From contig DGHK01000039.1 in assembly GCA_002392655.1 (NCBI GenBank), positions 1 through 64,000 on the forward strand: a stretch of 64,000 bases of DNA, given 5' to 3'. Origin of the DNA: Lachnospiraceae bacterium UBA3850 (lineage in GTDB: Bacteria; Bacillota; Clostridia; Lachnospirales; Lachnospiraceae). The translations under genes and the position numbers were made by a program. The notes beneath the pieces are model-generated. The model made no database searches. It was not told the DNA's origin and saw nothing but the letters and a program-made list of their open reading frames with translations. Below are positions 8,866-18,431 of this stretch, in pieces; positions within the stretch are counted from its first letter, which is position 1, and each line of letters starts with the position of its first letter.

Positions 8866-11044
8866 ATCAAATGTAAAGGTTGATAGTGAAAAAATGGAGT
8901 CGAAGATAAAGGAGAGACTTGAGAGTATCAAGAACGAGGGCGAGGAAACAGTAAAGAAGAAACCTTCGGATGGAAGTAACAAGCCGGTGACTAAATCTAA
9001 AGCGGGCACAAATGGACTCGTTAGCTGGGTTATGTACGGAAAGAGAAAGTACATCCTGGGAGCCATAGGTCTCTTCCTCGTATTCCTGTTTATACAGCTG
9101 AAGTATATATATAACGTATGGTTTGATCCGGATGAGCTGGATGTTTATTCCATAGGTTATGAGATGGCAAAGGGCAAGATCCTTTATAAGGATATTCCTT
9201 CACAGCATATGCCGTGGACCTACTTCTTCAGCTGCTTTTTCTATTTTTTGGGAGCACATACGGCAACACTTCAGAGACTTTGTTTCTATATCATGTTCGC
9301 CGCTTTCTGGACATATTTTGTTTTTGCATATAGAAGGTATGTAAACAAATGGATACTTATAATAACTCCTTTTGTTTATCATGCAATTCTTCAGCATATA
9401 GACTTTGCGACCCAGATACTGTCAGAGCATTTATGCGTTATAGGTGCACAGATATTCATACTGGAATTTCTTATGTTTTTGAAAAAACGGGACATAAGTA
9501 TAGCTAGCTGTATAAGAATGAGTATAGCGGTCGTGTTTACATTTGGTACCGCATTCCTTATGGTATTCGCTCTGTTCTTCCTGGGACTTGGCGTTATCGG
9601 AATGGAGATAAAATGGAGAATTGAAAGTGGTCAGAGCCGCGGCGAGTGGTGGGGTATGATGATTAAGAGGTACCTCAAGCTTGCAGCTTTCATGGCCATT
9701 CCGTGGGTGCTTATGGTCATCTATATGCTGGCGACACATTCGTTCCACGATTTCGGATTCTGTGCATATACAATAAACAGACTGTACTATCCACAGTATA
9801 TGAATGGTATCGGAGGAGGAATCTTCTCAACACTCGTGACAGGAATTACAGCTCCATGCTCATATGCACTTAACCTTCTGGCAACAGATATAACAGTTCT
9901 GTTTGTATTCAAGGCTTTTATGTTTGTAAGCGTTATCTACTTCTCTTACAGACTTGCAAGAAAGTATGGAATAATCGCCGGAGTTGCAGTATATATGTTT
10001 GCATTCTCCTTTGGCACAAGAGGACTTTTCAATTATCACGGCGTACCGTTTATCGGAACTGCAGCACTTCTTTCATCATTTGTCCTTATTAAGTATATGT
10101 TCAAAAATAAGGATAATTTCATCAAGGAAAGTATGGCGAAGAGATGCGCAACCTGCGTGATCATAGGAATCATGGGGCTTGCATTCTTCTCAGATTTCCA
10201 GATGTCTGTAGGCTTCATAAGCGGAGAAGCGTTCAACAGCTACAAGGCAGATACAGATGTTCTTGCAGCGGTTATTGATGAAGAGGACAGGGTATGGCAG
10301 ACAAATGTATGCGATACCATAAGCTATACAGCACAGCGTGTGACAGACGGACCATCTGTCAGCACACCTTGGATGTGGGATTCAGTTGGAAAGAAGGATA
10401 TAGAGGAATTTATCAAAAATCCTACCAAGGTTGCCATCTTCCAGCTTGGTTATGAGACATGGGGACACAAGATGGCTGACTACGCTCCGGAGGCATATTA
10501 CTTCATAGTAAATAATTATAAGCTCATTCCTACCAGTACACAGATATGGGCTAGAAATGATTATTATGAAGAGGCATGTCGCAGACTCGGAGTTGATCCT
10601 GACAGTGTGAAGGATCTGGGTGTAAGCGTTTCACCATTTACAGTTGATGAAAGCGAGCTTCCTGGAAAAACTGCCGCCGACAGAAAAGAAGCTTTGAAGA
10701 GGCAGGAAGAAGGAATAACTGAACCTGAGGCAGAACCTGAAGAGGAAGAGGAAACTCAGGAAGAAGATAAGCAGAAGAAGGAAGACAAGGACGAGAAGGA
10801 CAAGAAGGAGTCCGAGGAAGAGGATACCGAAGCAGCTACCGAAGAGAGTACTGACGAGGAAGCTTCAGATGACAAAGAAGCTCCTGCAGAAGGTCCGGGT
10901 GCGGTTATTGTGTCACCAAACGAGGGCGGAGTCGTATATCTCGATCCTGACGGAAATGTCATAACAGAAAATACTCCGGGAGCTGTTCAGGCACCTGACG
11001 GAAGCTGGGTTCTTCCTGATGACAGCGATGGACCGGGGATGTAA
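8858..11044 (+). CDS. GT-C-fold-like multi-pass membrane glycosyltransferase with acidic C-terminal tail
   Basis: The 728-residue protein has a charged 60-residue cytoplasmic N-terminus and then many hydrophobic segments. The first outer loop carries FDPDELDVYS, which places an acidic pair where GT-C enzymes (ArnT/PMT type) have their catalytic residue. A soluble C-terminal domain follows from about residue 460. The last 150 residues are a Glu/Lys/Asp-rich low-complexity stretch and a Gly/Pro-rich end. Its start overlaps the upstream polyprenyl-phosphate GT2, so it probably transfers that lipid-linked sugar outside the membrane. The family is recognised only by architecture; the acceptor is unknown. 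Confidence 0.72.
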   Translation: MVKSNVKVDSEKMESKIKERLESIKNEGEETVKKKPSDGSNKPVTKSKAGTNGLVSWVMYGKRKYILGAIGLFLVFLFIQLKYIYNVWFDPDELDVYSIGYEMAKGKILYKDIPSQHMPWTYFFSCFFYFLGAHTATLQRLCFYIMFAAFWTYFVFAYRRYVNKWILIITPFVYHAILQHIDFATQILSEHLCVIGAQIFILEFLMFLKKRDISIASCIRMSIAVVFTFGTAFLMVFALFFLGLGVIGMEIKWRIESGQSRGEWWGMMIKRYLKLAAFMAIPWVLMVIYMLATHSFHDFGFCAYTINRLYYPQYMNGIGGGIFSTLVTGITAPCSYALNLLATDITVLFVFKAFMFVSVIYFSYRLARKYGIIAGVAVYMFAFSFGTRGLFNYHGVPFIGTAALLSSFVLIKYMFKNKDNFIKESMAKRCATCVIIGIMGLAFFSDFQMSVGFISGEAFNSYKADTDVLAAVIDEEDRVWQTNVCDTISYTAQRVTDGPSVSTPWMWDSVGKKDIEEFIKNPTKVAIFQLGYETWGHKMADYAPEAYYFIVNNYKLIPTSTQIWARNDYYEEACRRLGVDPDSVKDLGVSVSPFTVDESELPGKTAADRKEALKRQEEGITEPEAEPEEEEETQEEDKQKKEDKDEKDKKESEEEDTEAATEESTDEEASDDKEAPAEGPGAVIVSPNEGGVVYLDPDGNVITENTPGAVQAPDGSWVLPDDSDGPGM

Positions 11045-11123
11045 GCCATATAATAGAATAGTAGTGAGTCAGTGGAGAACAGTCCTAATTGACTTGCTGT
11101 AATGAGAACGGAGATAAGAAAAA

Positions 11124-11711
11124 ATGGGTAAGATAAAGGTTGAAGATTGTATAGTAGATGGAGTAACTATAGAAGGACTCAAGGTCATAACACCAACTGT
11201 ATTTGGTGATGACAGAGGCTACTTCATGGAGACATATAATGAGAATGATATGAAGGAAGCGGGCATGGATTATGTATTTGTACAGGATAATCAGAGTGCT
11301 TCCAAGAAAGGTGTTCTGAGGGGATTACATTTCCAGAAGGAATTCCCACAGGACAAGCTGGTAAGAGTAGTAAATGGTGAAGTATTTGATGTTGCTGTTG
11401 ATCTGAGAGAGGGCAGCAAGACCTTCGGTAAGTGGTATGGAGTTCTACTCTCAGCTGAGAACAAGAAGCAGTTTATGATACCAAAGAATTTTGCTCATGG
11501 TTTCATAGTACTCTCAGACTATGCAGAGTTCTGTTACAAATGTACCGACTTCTATCATCCAAACGATGAGGGCGGTCTCCTCTGGAAGGATCCTGAGATT
11601 GGCGTGGAATGGCCTATGCCTGAAGGGATGACAGAAGCAGATCTGACACTTTCTGACAAGGACCAGAAGTGGGATGGAATCACGGCTTACAAGGCTGAAA
11701 GAGGACTGTAA
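11124..11711 (+). CDS. rfbC: dTDP-4-dehydrorhamnose 3,5-epimerase
   Basis: Cupin-fold epimerase that converts dTDP-4-keto-6-deoxyglucose to the L-lyxo sugar en route to dTDP-L-rhamnose. The signature FGDDRGYFMETYNENDM, the catalytic His in GVLRGLHFQ, and PKNFAHGFIVLSD are all present. Length 195 fits. The partners rmlA, rmlB and rmlD are not in the window, so they are probably elsewhere in the genome. A 79-bp gap without a clear promoter precedes it. Rhamnosyltransferase-like GT2s occur later in the window (48640, 49538). Confidence 0.94.
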   Translation: MGKIKVEDCIVDGVTIEGLKVITPTVFGDDRGYFMETYNENDMKEAGMDYVFVQDNQSASKKGVLRGLHFQKEFPQDKLVRVVNGEVFDVAVDLREGSKTFGKWYGVLLSAENKKQFMIPKNFAHGFIVLSDYAEFCYKCTDFYHPNDEGGLLWKDPEIGVEWPMPEGMTEADLTLSDKDQKWDGITAYKAERGL

Positions 11712-11736
11712 ATAAATCGTATAGGAAAATTGGGAA

Positions 11737-13179
11737 ATGGATAAAAAGAGTTTACTGCGAATACTGTTTTTTTTATTCGTTATACTTCTCAACTTAATAG
11801 TGTTCTGGAAGATCGACTACTCGGATATAGATTCTGAAGGCGTCAAGTTTGTAGTTGAGTTGTCCAGTAATAAGGATGATGATTATCAGATTTATTACTC
11901 CAAGGCTGGCGGTGATTTTACAGATACAAACAGCTGCACTGCTCAGTACCGCGGGTACGGAAATGGCAGCAAGACTAAAAACTATGGAACGGGAGAGATA
12001 GAAACTCTTAAGTTTGATTTTCCGATTGCTTATGATAATTTGAGATTCGACCTGGGACAGTTCGAAGGAAAAACAGTGCTCTATAGTGTTTATTTTGAAC
12101 TGTCAGATATCAGATATGATATTCCGCTTGATCAGCTCACAAAAGAAAAAAATCAGGTGGGTATCACTCGAAGAGAACACATACAGGATACTGATCCGGA
12201 GATGCTGGTTATTGATGCCGGTGGTGATGATCCGAATATGCTGGTTCAGTTCCATAAGGATGAGATTCTCAGACGTTATAACGAAAAAAACAAGACTAAG
12301 AGCCTGGTTCTGGATATTGTAATCTGTGCAATTCTGGATCTTGTTGCACTTTATGTGCTGATACATTTCTATTCTTTGATAGATATTCCTGTGGAGATAT
12401 ATCAGAATAGAAAGCTAGCACTCACGCTCGCAAAGAATGACTTCAAGACCAAATACGCAGGATCATATCTCGGTATGATCTGGGCGTTTATCCAGCCTAT
12501 CGTCACGATAGCGGTATACTGGTTCGTCTTCACGGTCGGCTTCAGAGCCGGAACCGTAGGTCAGCATCCTTTTGTTCTGTTCATAGTAGTAGGTATAATT
12601 CCGTGGTTCTTCTTCTCGGATGCGCTTAACGGCGGAACGAATGCTATGACCGATTATAATTATCTGGTCAAGAAGGTGGTATTCAACATAGATATACTTC
12701 CTTTTGTCAAGGTAATGTCAGCTTTTATAGTGCACTGTTTCTTTATCGGATTTGCAATCATCCTTTGCTGCTTTATGGGATATGTGCCTACGATATATGC
12801 ACTTCAGCTGTTTTACTATATTATTTGCAATATGGTTTTCGTGCTGGGACTTTCATATCTTAGCTCATCAATAGTTGTATTTTTCAGGGATCTGGGACAG
12901 TTTATCAATATATTTATCCTTCAGGTGGGAGTGTGGCTCACACCTATTATGTGGAATGCAGATAATATGCTAAGTCCATTTGTGCATAAGCTGTTCAAGA
13001 TAAACCCTATGTATTATGTGGTAAGTGGATTCAGAGACAGTCTCCTTGATAAGAAATGGTTCTGGGAGGGTGATACTCTGGTTTGGACTATATATTTCTG
13101 GGTGCTTACGATACTTATCTTCGGTCTCGGAGTTAAGGTATTCAGAAGGCTCAAGGTACATTTTGCTGATGTGCTTTAA
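11737..13179 (+). CDS. wzm: Polysaccharide ABC exporter permease with an added N-terminal ectodomain
   Basis: The C-terminal part (about residues 225-480) is a standard ABC-2 polysaccharide/teichoic acid permease of the Wzm/TagG type. It begins at QNRKLALTLAKNDFKTKYAGSY and has six hydrophobic segments and a GxIPWFFF motif. Unusually, a membrane segment (about 8-24), a hydrophilic beta-type domain (about 25-185) and another membrane segment (about 190-212) precede it. Wzm proteins are normally about 260 residues; this one is 480. The added domain should lie outside the membrane and might contact the emerging polymer or the wall (inference). It is followed by its ATPase. Confidence 0.9.
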   Translation: MDKKSLLRILFFLFVILLNLIVFWKIDYSDIDSEGVKFVVELSSNKDDDYQIYYSKAGGDFTDTNSCTAQYRGYGNGSKTKNYGTGEIETLKFDFPIAYDNLRFDLGQFEGKTVLYSVYFELSDIRYDIPLDQLTKEKNQVGITRREHIQDTDPEMLVIDAGGDDPNMLVQFHKDEILRRYNEKNKTKSLVLDIVICAILDLVALYVLIHFYSLIDIPVEIYQNRKLALTLAKNDFKTKYAGSYLGMIWAFIQPIVTIAVYWFVFTVGFRAGTVGQHPFVLFIVVGIIPWFFFSDALNGGTNAMTDYNYLVKKVVFNIDILPFVKVMSAFIVHCFFIGFAIILCCFMGYVPTIYALQLFYYIICNMVFVLGLSYLSSSIVVFFRDLGQFINIFILQVGVWLTPIMWNADNMLSPFVHKLFKINPMYYVVSGFRDSLLDKKWFWEGDTLVWTIYFWVLTILIFGLGVKVFRRLKVHFADVL

Positions 13180-13206
13180 CACACACTTTCAGGGGAAAAT
13201 GAGGAC

Positions 13207-14544
13207 ATGGCAGACGAAATAGCAATTAAAATTCAAGATGTCACAAAACTTTATAAGCTCTATGATAAGCCCGTTGACCGCCTGAAGGAGTCGCTTGGAC
13301 TTACAAAGCAGAAGAAATACAAGGAGCATTATGCTCTTCGAAATGTAAGCTTTGAGGTTAAGCGTGGTGAATGTGTCGGAATTATCGGAACCAACGGAGC
13401 AGGTAAGTCCACGATACTTAAAATCATCACAGGCGTGTTGAATCAGACAGCCGGTGACGTTCAGATAAACGGACGAATCTCCGCACTTCTGGAACTCGGT
13501 GCCGGTTTCAATATGGAGTATACAGGTATAGAAAATGTATACCTGAACGGTACTATGATAGGCTTCAGTCGTGAAGAGATTGATCAGAAGATGGACGAGA
13601 TACTGGAGTTTGCCGATATCGGAGATTTTGTGTATCAGCCGGTCAAGACTTATTCTTCAGGTATGTTTGTCAGACTTGCATTTGCAGTTGCGATAAATAT
13701 CGATCCGGAGATTCTCATTGTCGATGAGGCACTTTCGGTAGGAGATGTTTTCTTCCAGCTGAAATGCTTCAAGAAATTTGAGGAGTTTAAGAAGAACGGC
13801 AAGACCATACTTTTTGTAAGCCACGATCTCTCATCTATAGAGAAGTACTGTGACAAGGCTCTGCTTCTTGATCACGGCAGGAAGATATCAGAGGGTGTGC
13901 CGATTGATATCATAAATAAGTATAAGAAGCTCATGACCGGTATGACGGTAGAGGAACTTATCGAACAGGAAAAAGAGCTCGAAGAAAAACGTGAGCAGAG
14001 GCGTGAAGAAAAGACGGCTAAGAAGCCACAGGAGCAGACTGAGAAAAAGAAGCCATCTGAAGGAAGTCTCTGGAAGGACAGCTTTGACCTTAACCCGAAT
14101 CTGGATGAGTACGGGGATGGAAAGGCTAAAATAATAGATATAGGTGTTTTTGATGATGAGGGAAATCTCACGACTACTATTTTGAAGGGTGGTCGTTTCA
14201 CACTTAAATCCAAGGTAGAATTCAAAGAGGATGTGGAAGATCCGATTTTCACTTATACATTTAAAACACTTAAGGGACAGGACATCACAGGTACCAACAC
14301 TATGTATGAAAAAGCGAGTGTCGGAAAAGCCTCAAAGGGTGATGTATATGTAGCAAGCTTCACTCAGGAGATGAACCTGCAGGGAGGAGAGTATCTGCTT
14401 TCGATGAGCTGTACAAGCTTTGTTGGAAGTGACCTGGTTGCACATGACAGACTGTATGATGTTCTGAATATTACAGTTGTATCTGATAAAAATACAGTTG
14501 GATTCTATGATATGAATTCCGAGGTGAAGATAGAGAAGGCATAA
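13207..14544 (+). CDS. wzt: Polysaccharide ABC exporter ATPase with C-terminal glycan-binding domain
   Basis: Nucleotide-binding subunit of the ABC exporter. Walker A is GTNGAGKST (61-69), the signature motif YSSGM (149-153) and Walker B ILIVDEA (169-174). After a charged Lys/Glu/Gln-rich linker (about 250-290), residues about 300-445 form a Wzt_C-type beta-sandwich with the characteristic GTNT motif. In E. coli O9a this domain recognises the chemically capped non-reducing end of the glycan before export. Its presence makes sense of the methyltransferase and kinase-like genes that follow. Confidence 0.93.
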   Translation: MADEIAIKIQDVTKLYKLYDKPVDRLKESLGLTKQKKYKEHYALRNVSFEVKRGECVGIIGTNGAGKSTILKIITGVLNQTAGDVQINGRISALLELGAGFNMEYTGIENVYLNGTMIGFSREEIDQKMDEILEFADIGDFVYQPVKTYSSGMFVRLAFAVAINIDPEILIVDEALSVGDVFFQLKCFKKFEEFKKNGKTILFVSHDLSSIEKYCDKALLLDHGRKISEGVPIDIINKYKKLMTGMTVEELIEQEKELEEKREQRREEKTAKKPQEQTEKKKPSEGSLWKDSFDLNPNLDEYGDGKAKIIDIGVFDDEGNLTTTILKGGRFTLKSKVEFKEDVEDPIFTYTFKTLKGQDITGTNTMYEKASVGKASKGDVYVASFTQEMNLQGGEYLLSMSCTSFVGSDLVAHDRLYDVLNITVVSDKNTVGFYDMNSEVKIEKA

Positions 14545-14558
14545 GTCAGGTAAGTGAT

Positions 14559-15155
14559 ATGGATATATATGACGAGCTGATAAACATTATAAATACTGAG
14601 CCGGACCTTGAAGAGTTTCTTACCCACGAAAGTAAGTGGGAGTATCTCTACAATCTGTCCCATATCAGGCAAAATGTATATGATTGGTATGATTTTGATC
14701 CTGAGTCCGATCTCCTGGAAATAGGAGCCGAGTGCGGTGCTGTGACGGGGCTTTTTACGGAAAGAGTAAGGGAAGTAGTCGCAGTTGATGTAGACGAAAG
14801 AAAATGTATAGTTAACCGTGTTCGAAATAAGAAGGCTGAGAACCTGAGTATAATTCAGGTGGAGTCCTATGATAAGGCTGACGGAGTCAAAAACGGCTTT
14901 GAGTATGCTTCCATAATCGGTGAGCTGTCGGAGGAGAAGCTTCTGCTTGCAGAAAAAAGCTTAAGAGATAAAGGGCTTTTACTCGTGGCAGGTGATGATC
15001 CGAAGGCCGAGGCTCTGCTTACGGAAAAAGGTTTTCTGATAAAGGATAAATACTTCGCATCACCGGATTACATCTTCCCCTTGGAGATACGAAGAGATGA
15101 GAATAAGTCATCATCATATATATACATATGTGAGAAGAGGGTAACACTAGCTTAA
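14559..15155 (+). CDS. Class I SAM-dependent methyltransferase, candidate glycan-capping enzyme
   Basis: Small (198-residue) Rossmann-fold methyltransferase. Motif I is LLEIGAECGAVT (52-63) and the acidic SAM-ribose residue is in AVDVDE (about 77-79). No DNA- or rRNA-methylase motif is seen. It starts 14 bp after wzt and ends 17 bp before the kinase-like/GT protein. WbdD of E. coli O9a has methyltransferase, kinase and coiled coil in a single protein encoded directly after wzt. Here the methyltransferase is a separate neighbouring gene, so a role in methylating the chain end is a reasonable inference. Confidence 0.75.
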   Translation: MDIYDELINIINTEPDLEEFLTHESKWEYLYNLSHIRQNVYDWYDFDPESDLLEIGAECGAVTGLFTERVREVVAVDVDERKCIVNRVRNKKAENLSIIQVESYDKADGVKNGFEYASIIGELSEEKLLLAEKSLRDKGLLLVAGDDPKAEALLTEKGFLIKDKYFASPDYIFPLEIRRDENKSSSYIYICEKRVTLA

Positions 15156-15172
15156 TAGAAATGGGAGTTAGT

Positions 15173-18100
15173 ATGTCAGAGGTTCTATATGCAAAATACA
15201 ACTCACTTCGTGCTCCGATGTATCAGGTGACAACGAAGATCATAGAGGAAAATGGAAAGAAGCTCGTTGTAAAGCTGCCTTCTTTTGATGAAACAAAGTC
15301 ACATATAGAGACAATCAGAGCTAACTACGGAAAGCTTAAGGATTACTACAAATCCATTACAGTTATACCTTATTCCGATTACAGGGATGGACTCAGCTTT
15401 GAGTTTCTGGAAGGAAAGGCTCTAATCTCAGATGTGGATCTTGCAAATGATGAAAAGGATGCTCTGATAAATAAGTTGGGCGTTCTAATGGACAGGGTTC
15501 TGGATGTACGAGAAGAGTATCAGCTGCCATTTGAGATGACGGAGAGCTTTTCAGATAATTTTCCGGGCTGTACTCCGAAGGAGGGAACTCCGGCGCTTAA
15601 GCTCAGTAATCTTGACAGCATACTCAGCAACTTTATCGAGACAGAACATGGACTTATATGTCTCGACTATGAATGGGTTCTCGACTTTCCTGTTCCGAAG
15701 GACTTCATAAGATACAGGGTAATCAGATATCTCTATGTGGAGGAGGCGGAAAGCCTGAGTCGTAGATTTGAAGTAAGGGATTTCCTGAGAGCCTTTGGCC
15801 TCGAAGATGAGGATATAGATCTTTATGAGAAGATGGATGACTGTTTTCAGCTGATGGTTCACGGTGAAAACAGAAAATATATGTATCTGGGTAATTATAA
15901 GAATCCGGAGGACAAGACCGAAGGAGGATCAGAAGATATGAATGATTATGAGAAGGAAAACAAAGCGTTAAGAGAAGAGATAGAAGCTCTCAGACGCGAG
16001 CTCTATGATCAGGTAGAAGCAACAAAAGAAAAAATAGATACAGTCAGAGACAGAGATGATGAATTAGAAGAAAAAAATGACCTGCTTAACAGCCGTCTTG
16101 GCCGTATTAATTTCATGGAAAAGAAGATGGCTCTTATGAAAAAGGGCATCAGAAATCCTCTTTACGGAATCTATGTGATGACGAAGAAGATGCCTAGACT
16201 TAAGGAAGAGGAAAAGGAACGACTCAGACTTGAGGAAAAGAGGAATAAGGAGAGAGAAAAAAGAAGAAAAGAAGATCCGCGTGATCTTTATAAGAGAAGA
16301 TATGATCAGCTTCTTTCTGAGACCGGCGGGGATTATATGAAATGGATTGAAAATGAGGAGAGTGGGTATGAAAAAGCTGAGAAGCTCAGCTATGAACCTC
16401 TTATTTCAGTCGTAATTCAAGTGGGCGATTCTCCAGAGGAATATCTGAATTCCTGTTTGGATTCAATAATAGACCAGTCCTATAAAAACAGAGAGATAAT
16501 TATAGTATCGGATTCCTCTGCACCGTCAGAGATAAAAGCATACTTAAACAGCATTAAAAAGATCAAATCCGATAAGAATATTCGTGTAAAAATCGGCAAG
16601 GGAACTCTTGATACATCAGAGATGATGAATATTGGAATCAAGATGGCCAAGGGTCAGTTTATTACATTTGTTTCTTCAAAGGATACTTTATCGTCGTTTG
16701 CACTTTACGAAGTGGCAAAGCTTTTGAATGAAAAAAGCTCTCTTGATTTTATCTATGGTGATGAGGATAGACTGGGTGATGATGGAATAACCAGATATAC
16801 TCCGTTCTTCAAACCAGACTGGTCGCCGGATACGCTGATGTCAATAGACTATATAGCTCATTCCGGAGTATACAGAACAGATCTTCTTAAAAAGATTGGC
16901 GGGTTTAATCCTAAATACGACGGTTGCCATGAGTATGATCTTCATTTGAGATTTACCGAGAAAACTAAAAAAATAGCGCATATATCCAAGATTCTATATC
17001 ATATGAGGCTGATAGGTGCATTTCCCTATACAGGAGAGACGCTTACACCGGAAGAGAAGAATACTCTTCGGCTTTCGCAGAGATGCAGAAAGGCTGCTCT
17101 TCGCAGGAGAGATATAGAGGGCGAGGTTGAATGGATAGGAAGTATCCGTCGTTTCAGAGTTAACTATACTCCGAAAAATGACCCGATGGTAAGTATAATT
17201 ATACCGTCAAAGGATAATCCCGAACTTCTTGAAAAGTGTCTTGGGTCGCTTACGGAAAAAACAGAATATAAGAACTATGAGATAATAGTCGTAGATAACG
17301 GAAGCAGCGAGGATAATAAGGCAAAGTACAAGAAAATAGTTGACGAGGCCAGGGCGAAATATATATATGAACCGGCTGAGTTTAATTTCTCCTATATGTG
17401 TAATACCGGTGCCAATGCGGCTGAGGGCGATTTTCTCTTATTCCTCAATGATGATATCGTGATAAAAGAAGAAAAATGGCTTGGAAGGATGGTTGGACAA
17501 GCCGGACTTCCTCATACAGGTGCAGTTGGAGCAAAACTTCTTTATCCGGACACAAAACTTATACAACATGCTGGTATAATAAGTATAGATATGGGACCGA
17601 TGCACTGCCTGATGGGAAAGGATGACAGTGAGAAGTACCACTTCGGACGAAATAAGCTGAGTGTAAATGTATCAGGAGTGACAGCTGCATGTCTTATGAT
17701 TGAAAAGAAAAAGTTCGAAGCAGTCGGTGGATTTGATGAAGAATATGCTGTAGCATATAACGATATTGATCTATGTTTCAAGCTTCTGGAAAATGGTTAT
17801 TTCAATGTATTAAGAAATGATGCAGTGCTTTATCACTATGAATCAGTGACCAGGGGCAAGGATGCTCTGGATACTACAAAGTTTGAGAGGCTTATGGATG
17901 AACAGGATAGACTCTATGCAGCCCATCCATTATTTAAGAAGCATGATCCGAACTATAATATAAATCTGAATCAGCAAAAGGGCGATTTTACCTGTAACTT
18001 TGAAAAAGATGTCATATACGATATAATTGAGACAGATAATCTCGCATCTTACGAAGTAGATGAAAGCATAAAGTATTCAGTAGATATTGCAGATATTGAC

Positions 18101-18406
18101 TGGAGCATCTACATAGAAGGCTGGGCTTTTTGTGAAGGTAGTGAGGATACGGTATTTAATGATACTAAACTTGTACTTGAAGGAAAGGACAGGTCGTATA
18201 TCATCTCAACAGGTCATGCCCTCAGGGAAGATCTGCCGGAGGTTTTATACAGCGAAAAGGATGTTCAGTTCTCTGGTTTTAAATGCAGACTGGACAGAAA
18301 GCGTATTAAGAGCGGCACCTACAGTTTCAAAGTATTAATAAACGGTAAAATATCCGTTATAAGTAATATAGAGAAACTGAGTCTTAAGTCGTTTGACGTG
18401 AAATAA
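15173..18406 (+). CDS. Kinase-like domain, coiled coil and two GT2 domains in one protein
   Basis: The 1077-residue protein has four parts. Residues 1-240 look like an aminoglycoside/choline-kinase-type fold: K34 in LVVKLP, D148 and N153 in a D-x4-N catalytic loop, and DYEW (165-168) where such kinases have the metal-binding Asp. Residues about 258-365 are a Lys/Glu-rich coiled coil. GT2 domain A spans about 408-615 (YGDEDRLG) and GT2 domain B about 672-920 (VVDNGSS, FLNDDI, AYNDIDLCFKL). A beta-type tail follows. The start is the ATG at 15173 with GGGAG 5 bp upstream, not the ATG at 15161. Kinase activity is inferred from motifs only. Confidence 0.8.
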   Translation: MSEVLYAKYNSLRAPMYQVTTKIIEENGKKLVVKLPSFDETKSHIETIRANYGKLKDYYKSITVIPYSDYRDGLSFEFLEGKALISDVDLANDEKDALINKLGVLMDRVLDVREEYQLPFEMTESFSDNFPGCTPKEGTPALKLSNLDSILSNFIETEHGLICLDYEWVLDFPVPKDFIRYRVIRYLYVEEAESLSRRFEVRDFLRAFGLEDEDIDLYEKMDDCFQLMVHGENRKYMYLGNYKNPEDKTEGGSEDMNDYEKENKALREEIEALRRELYDQVEATKEKIDTVRDRDDELEEKNDLLNSRLGRINFMEKKMALMKKGIRNPLYGIYVMTKKMPRLKEEEKERLRLEEKRNKEREKRRKEDPRDLYKRRYDQLLSETGGDYMKWIENEESGYEKAEKLSYEPLISVVIQVGDSPEEYLNSCLDSIIDQSYKNREIIIVSDSSAPSEIKAYLNSIKKIKSDKNIRVKIGKGTLDTSEMMNIGIKMAKGQFITFVSSKDTLSSFALYEVAKLLNEKSSLDFIYGDEDRLGDDGITRYTPFFKPDWSPDTLMSIDYIAHSGVYRTDLLKKIGGFNPKYDGCHEYDLHLRFTEKTKKIAHISKILYHMRLIGAFPYTGETLTPEEKNTLRLSQRCRKAALRRRDIEGEVEWIGSIRRFRVNYTPKNDPMVSIIIPSKDNPELLEKCLGSLTEKTEYKNYEIIVVDNGSSEDNKAKYKKIVDEARAKYIYEPAEFNFSYMCNTGANAAEGDFLLFLNDDIVIKEEKWLGRMVGQAGLPHTGAVGAKLLYPDTKLIQHAGIISIDMGPMHCLMGKDDSEKYHFGRNKLSVNVSGVTAACLMIEKKKFEAVGGFDEEYAVAYNDIDLCFKLLENGYFNVLRNDAVLYHYESVTRGKDALDTTKFERLMDEQDRLYAAHPLFKKHDPNYNINLNQQKGDFTCNFEKDVIYDIIETDNLASYEVDESIKYSVDIADIDWSIYIEGWAFCEGSEDTVFNDTKLVLEGKDRSYIISTGHALREDLPEVLYSEKDVQFSGFKCRLDRKRIKSGTYSFKVLINGKISVISNIEKLSLKSFDVK

Positions 18407-18431
18407 AAAAATGGAATCAGAGAGGTTCAAA

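Noticed and set aside
11045..11123. Promoter upstream of rfbC (TATAAT-like bases near 11049)
   Set aside because: No acceptable -35 element at 16-18 bp, since that region lies in the preceding gene's 3' end and does not match.
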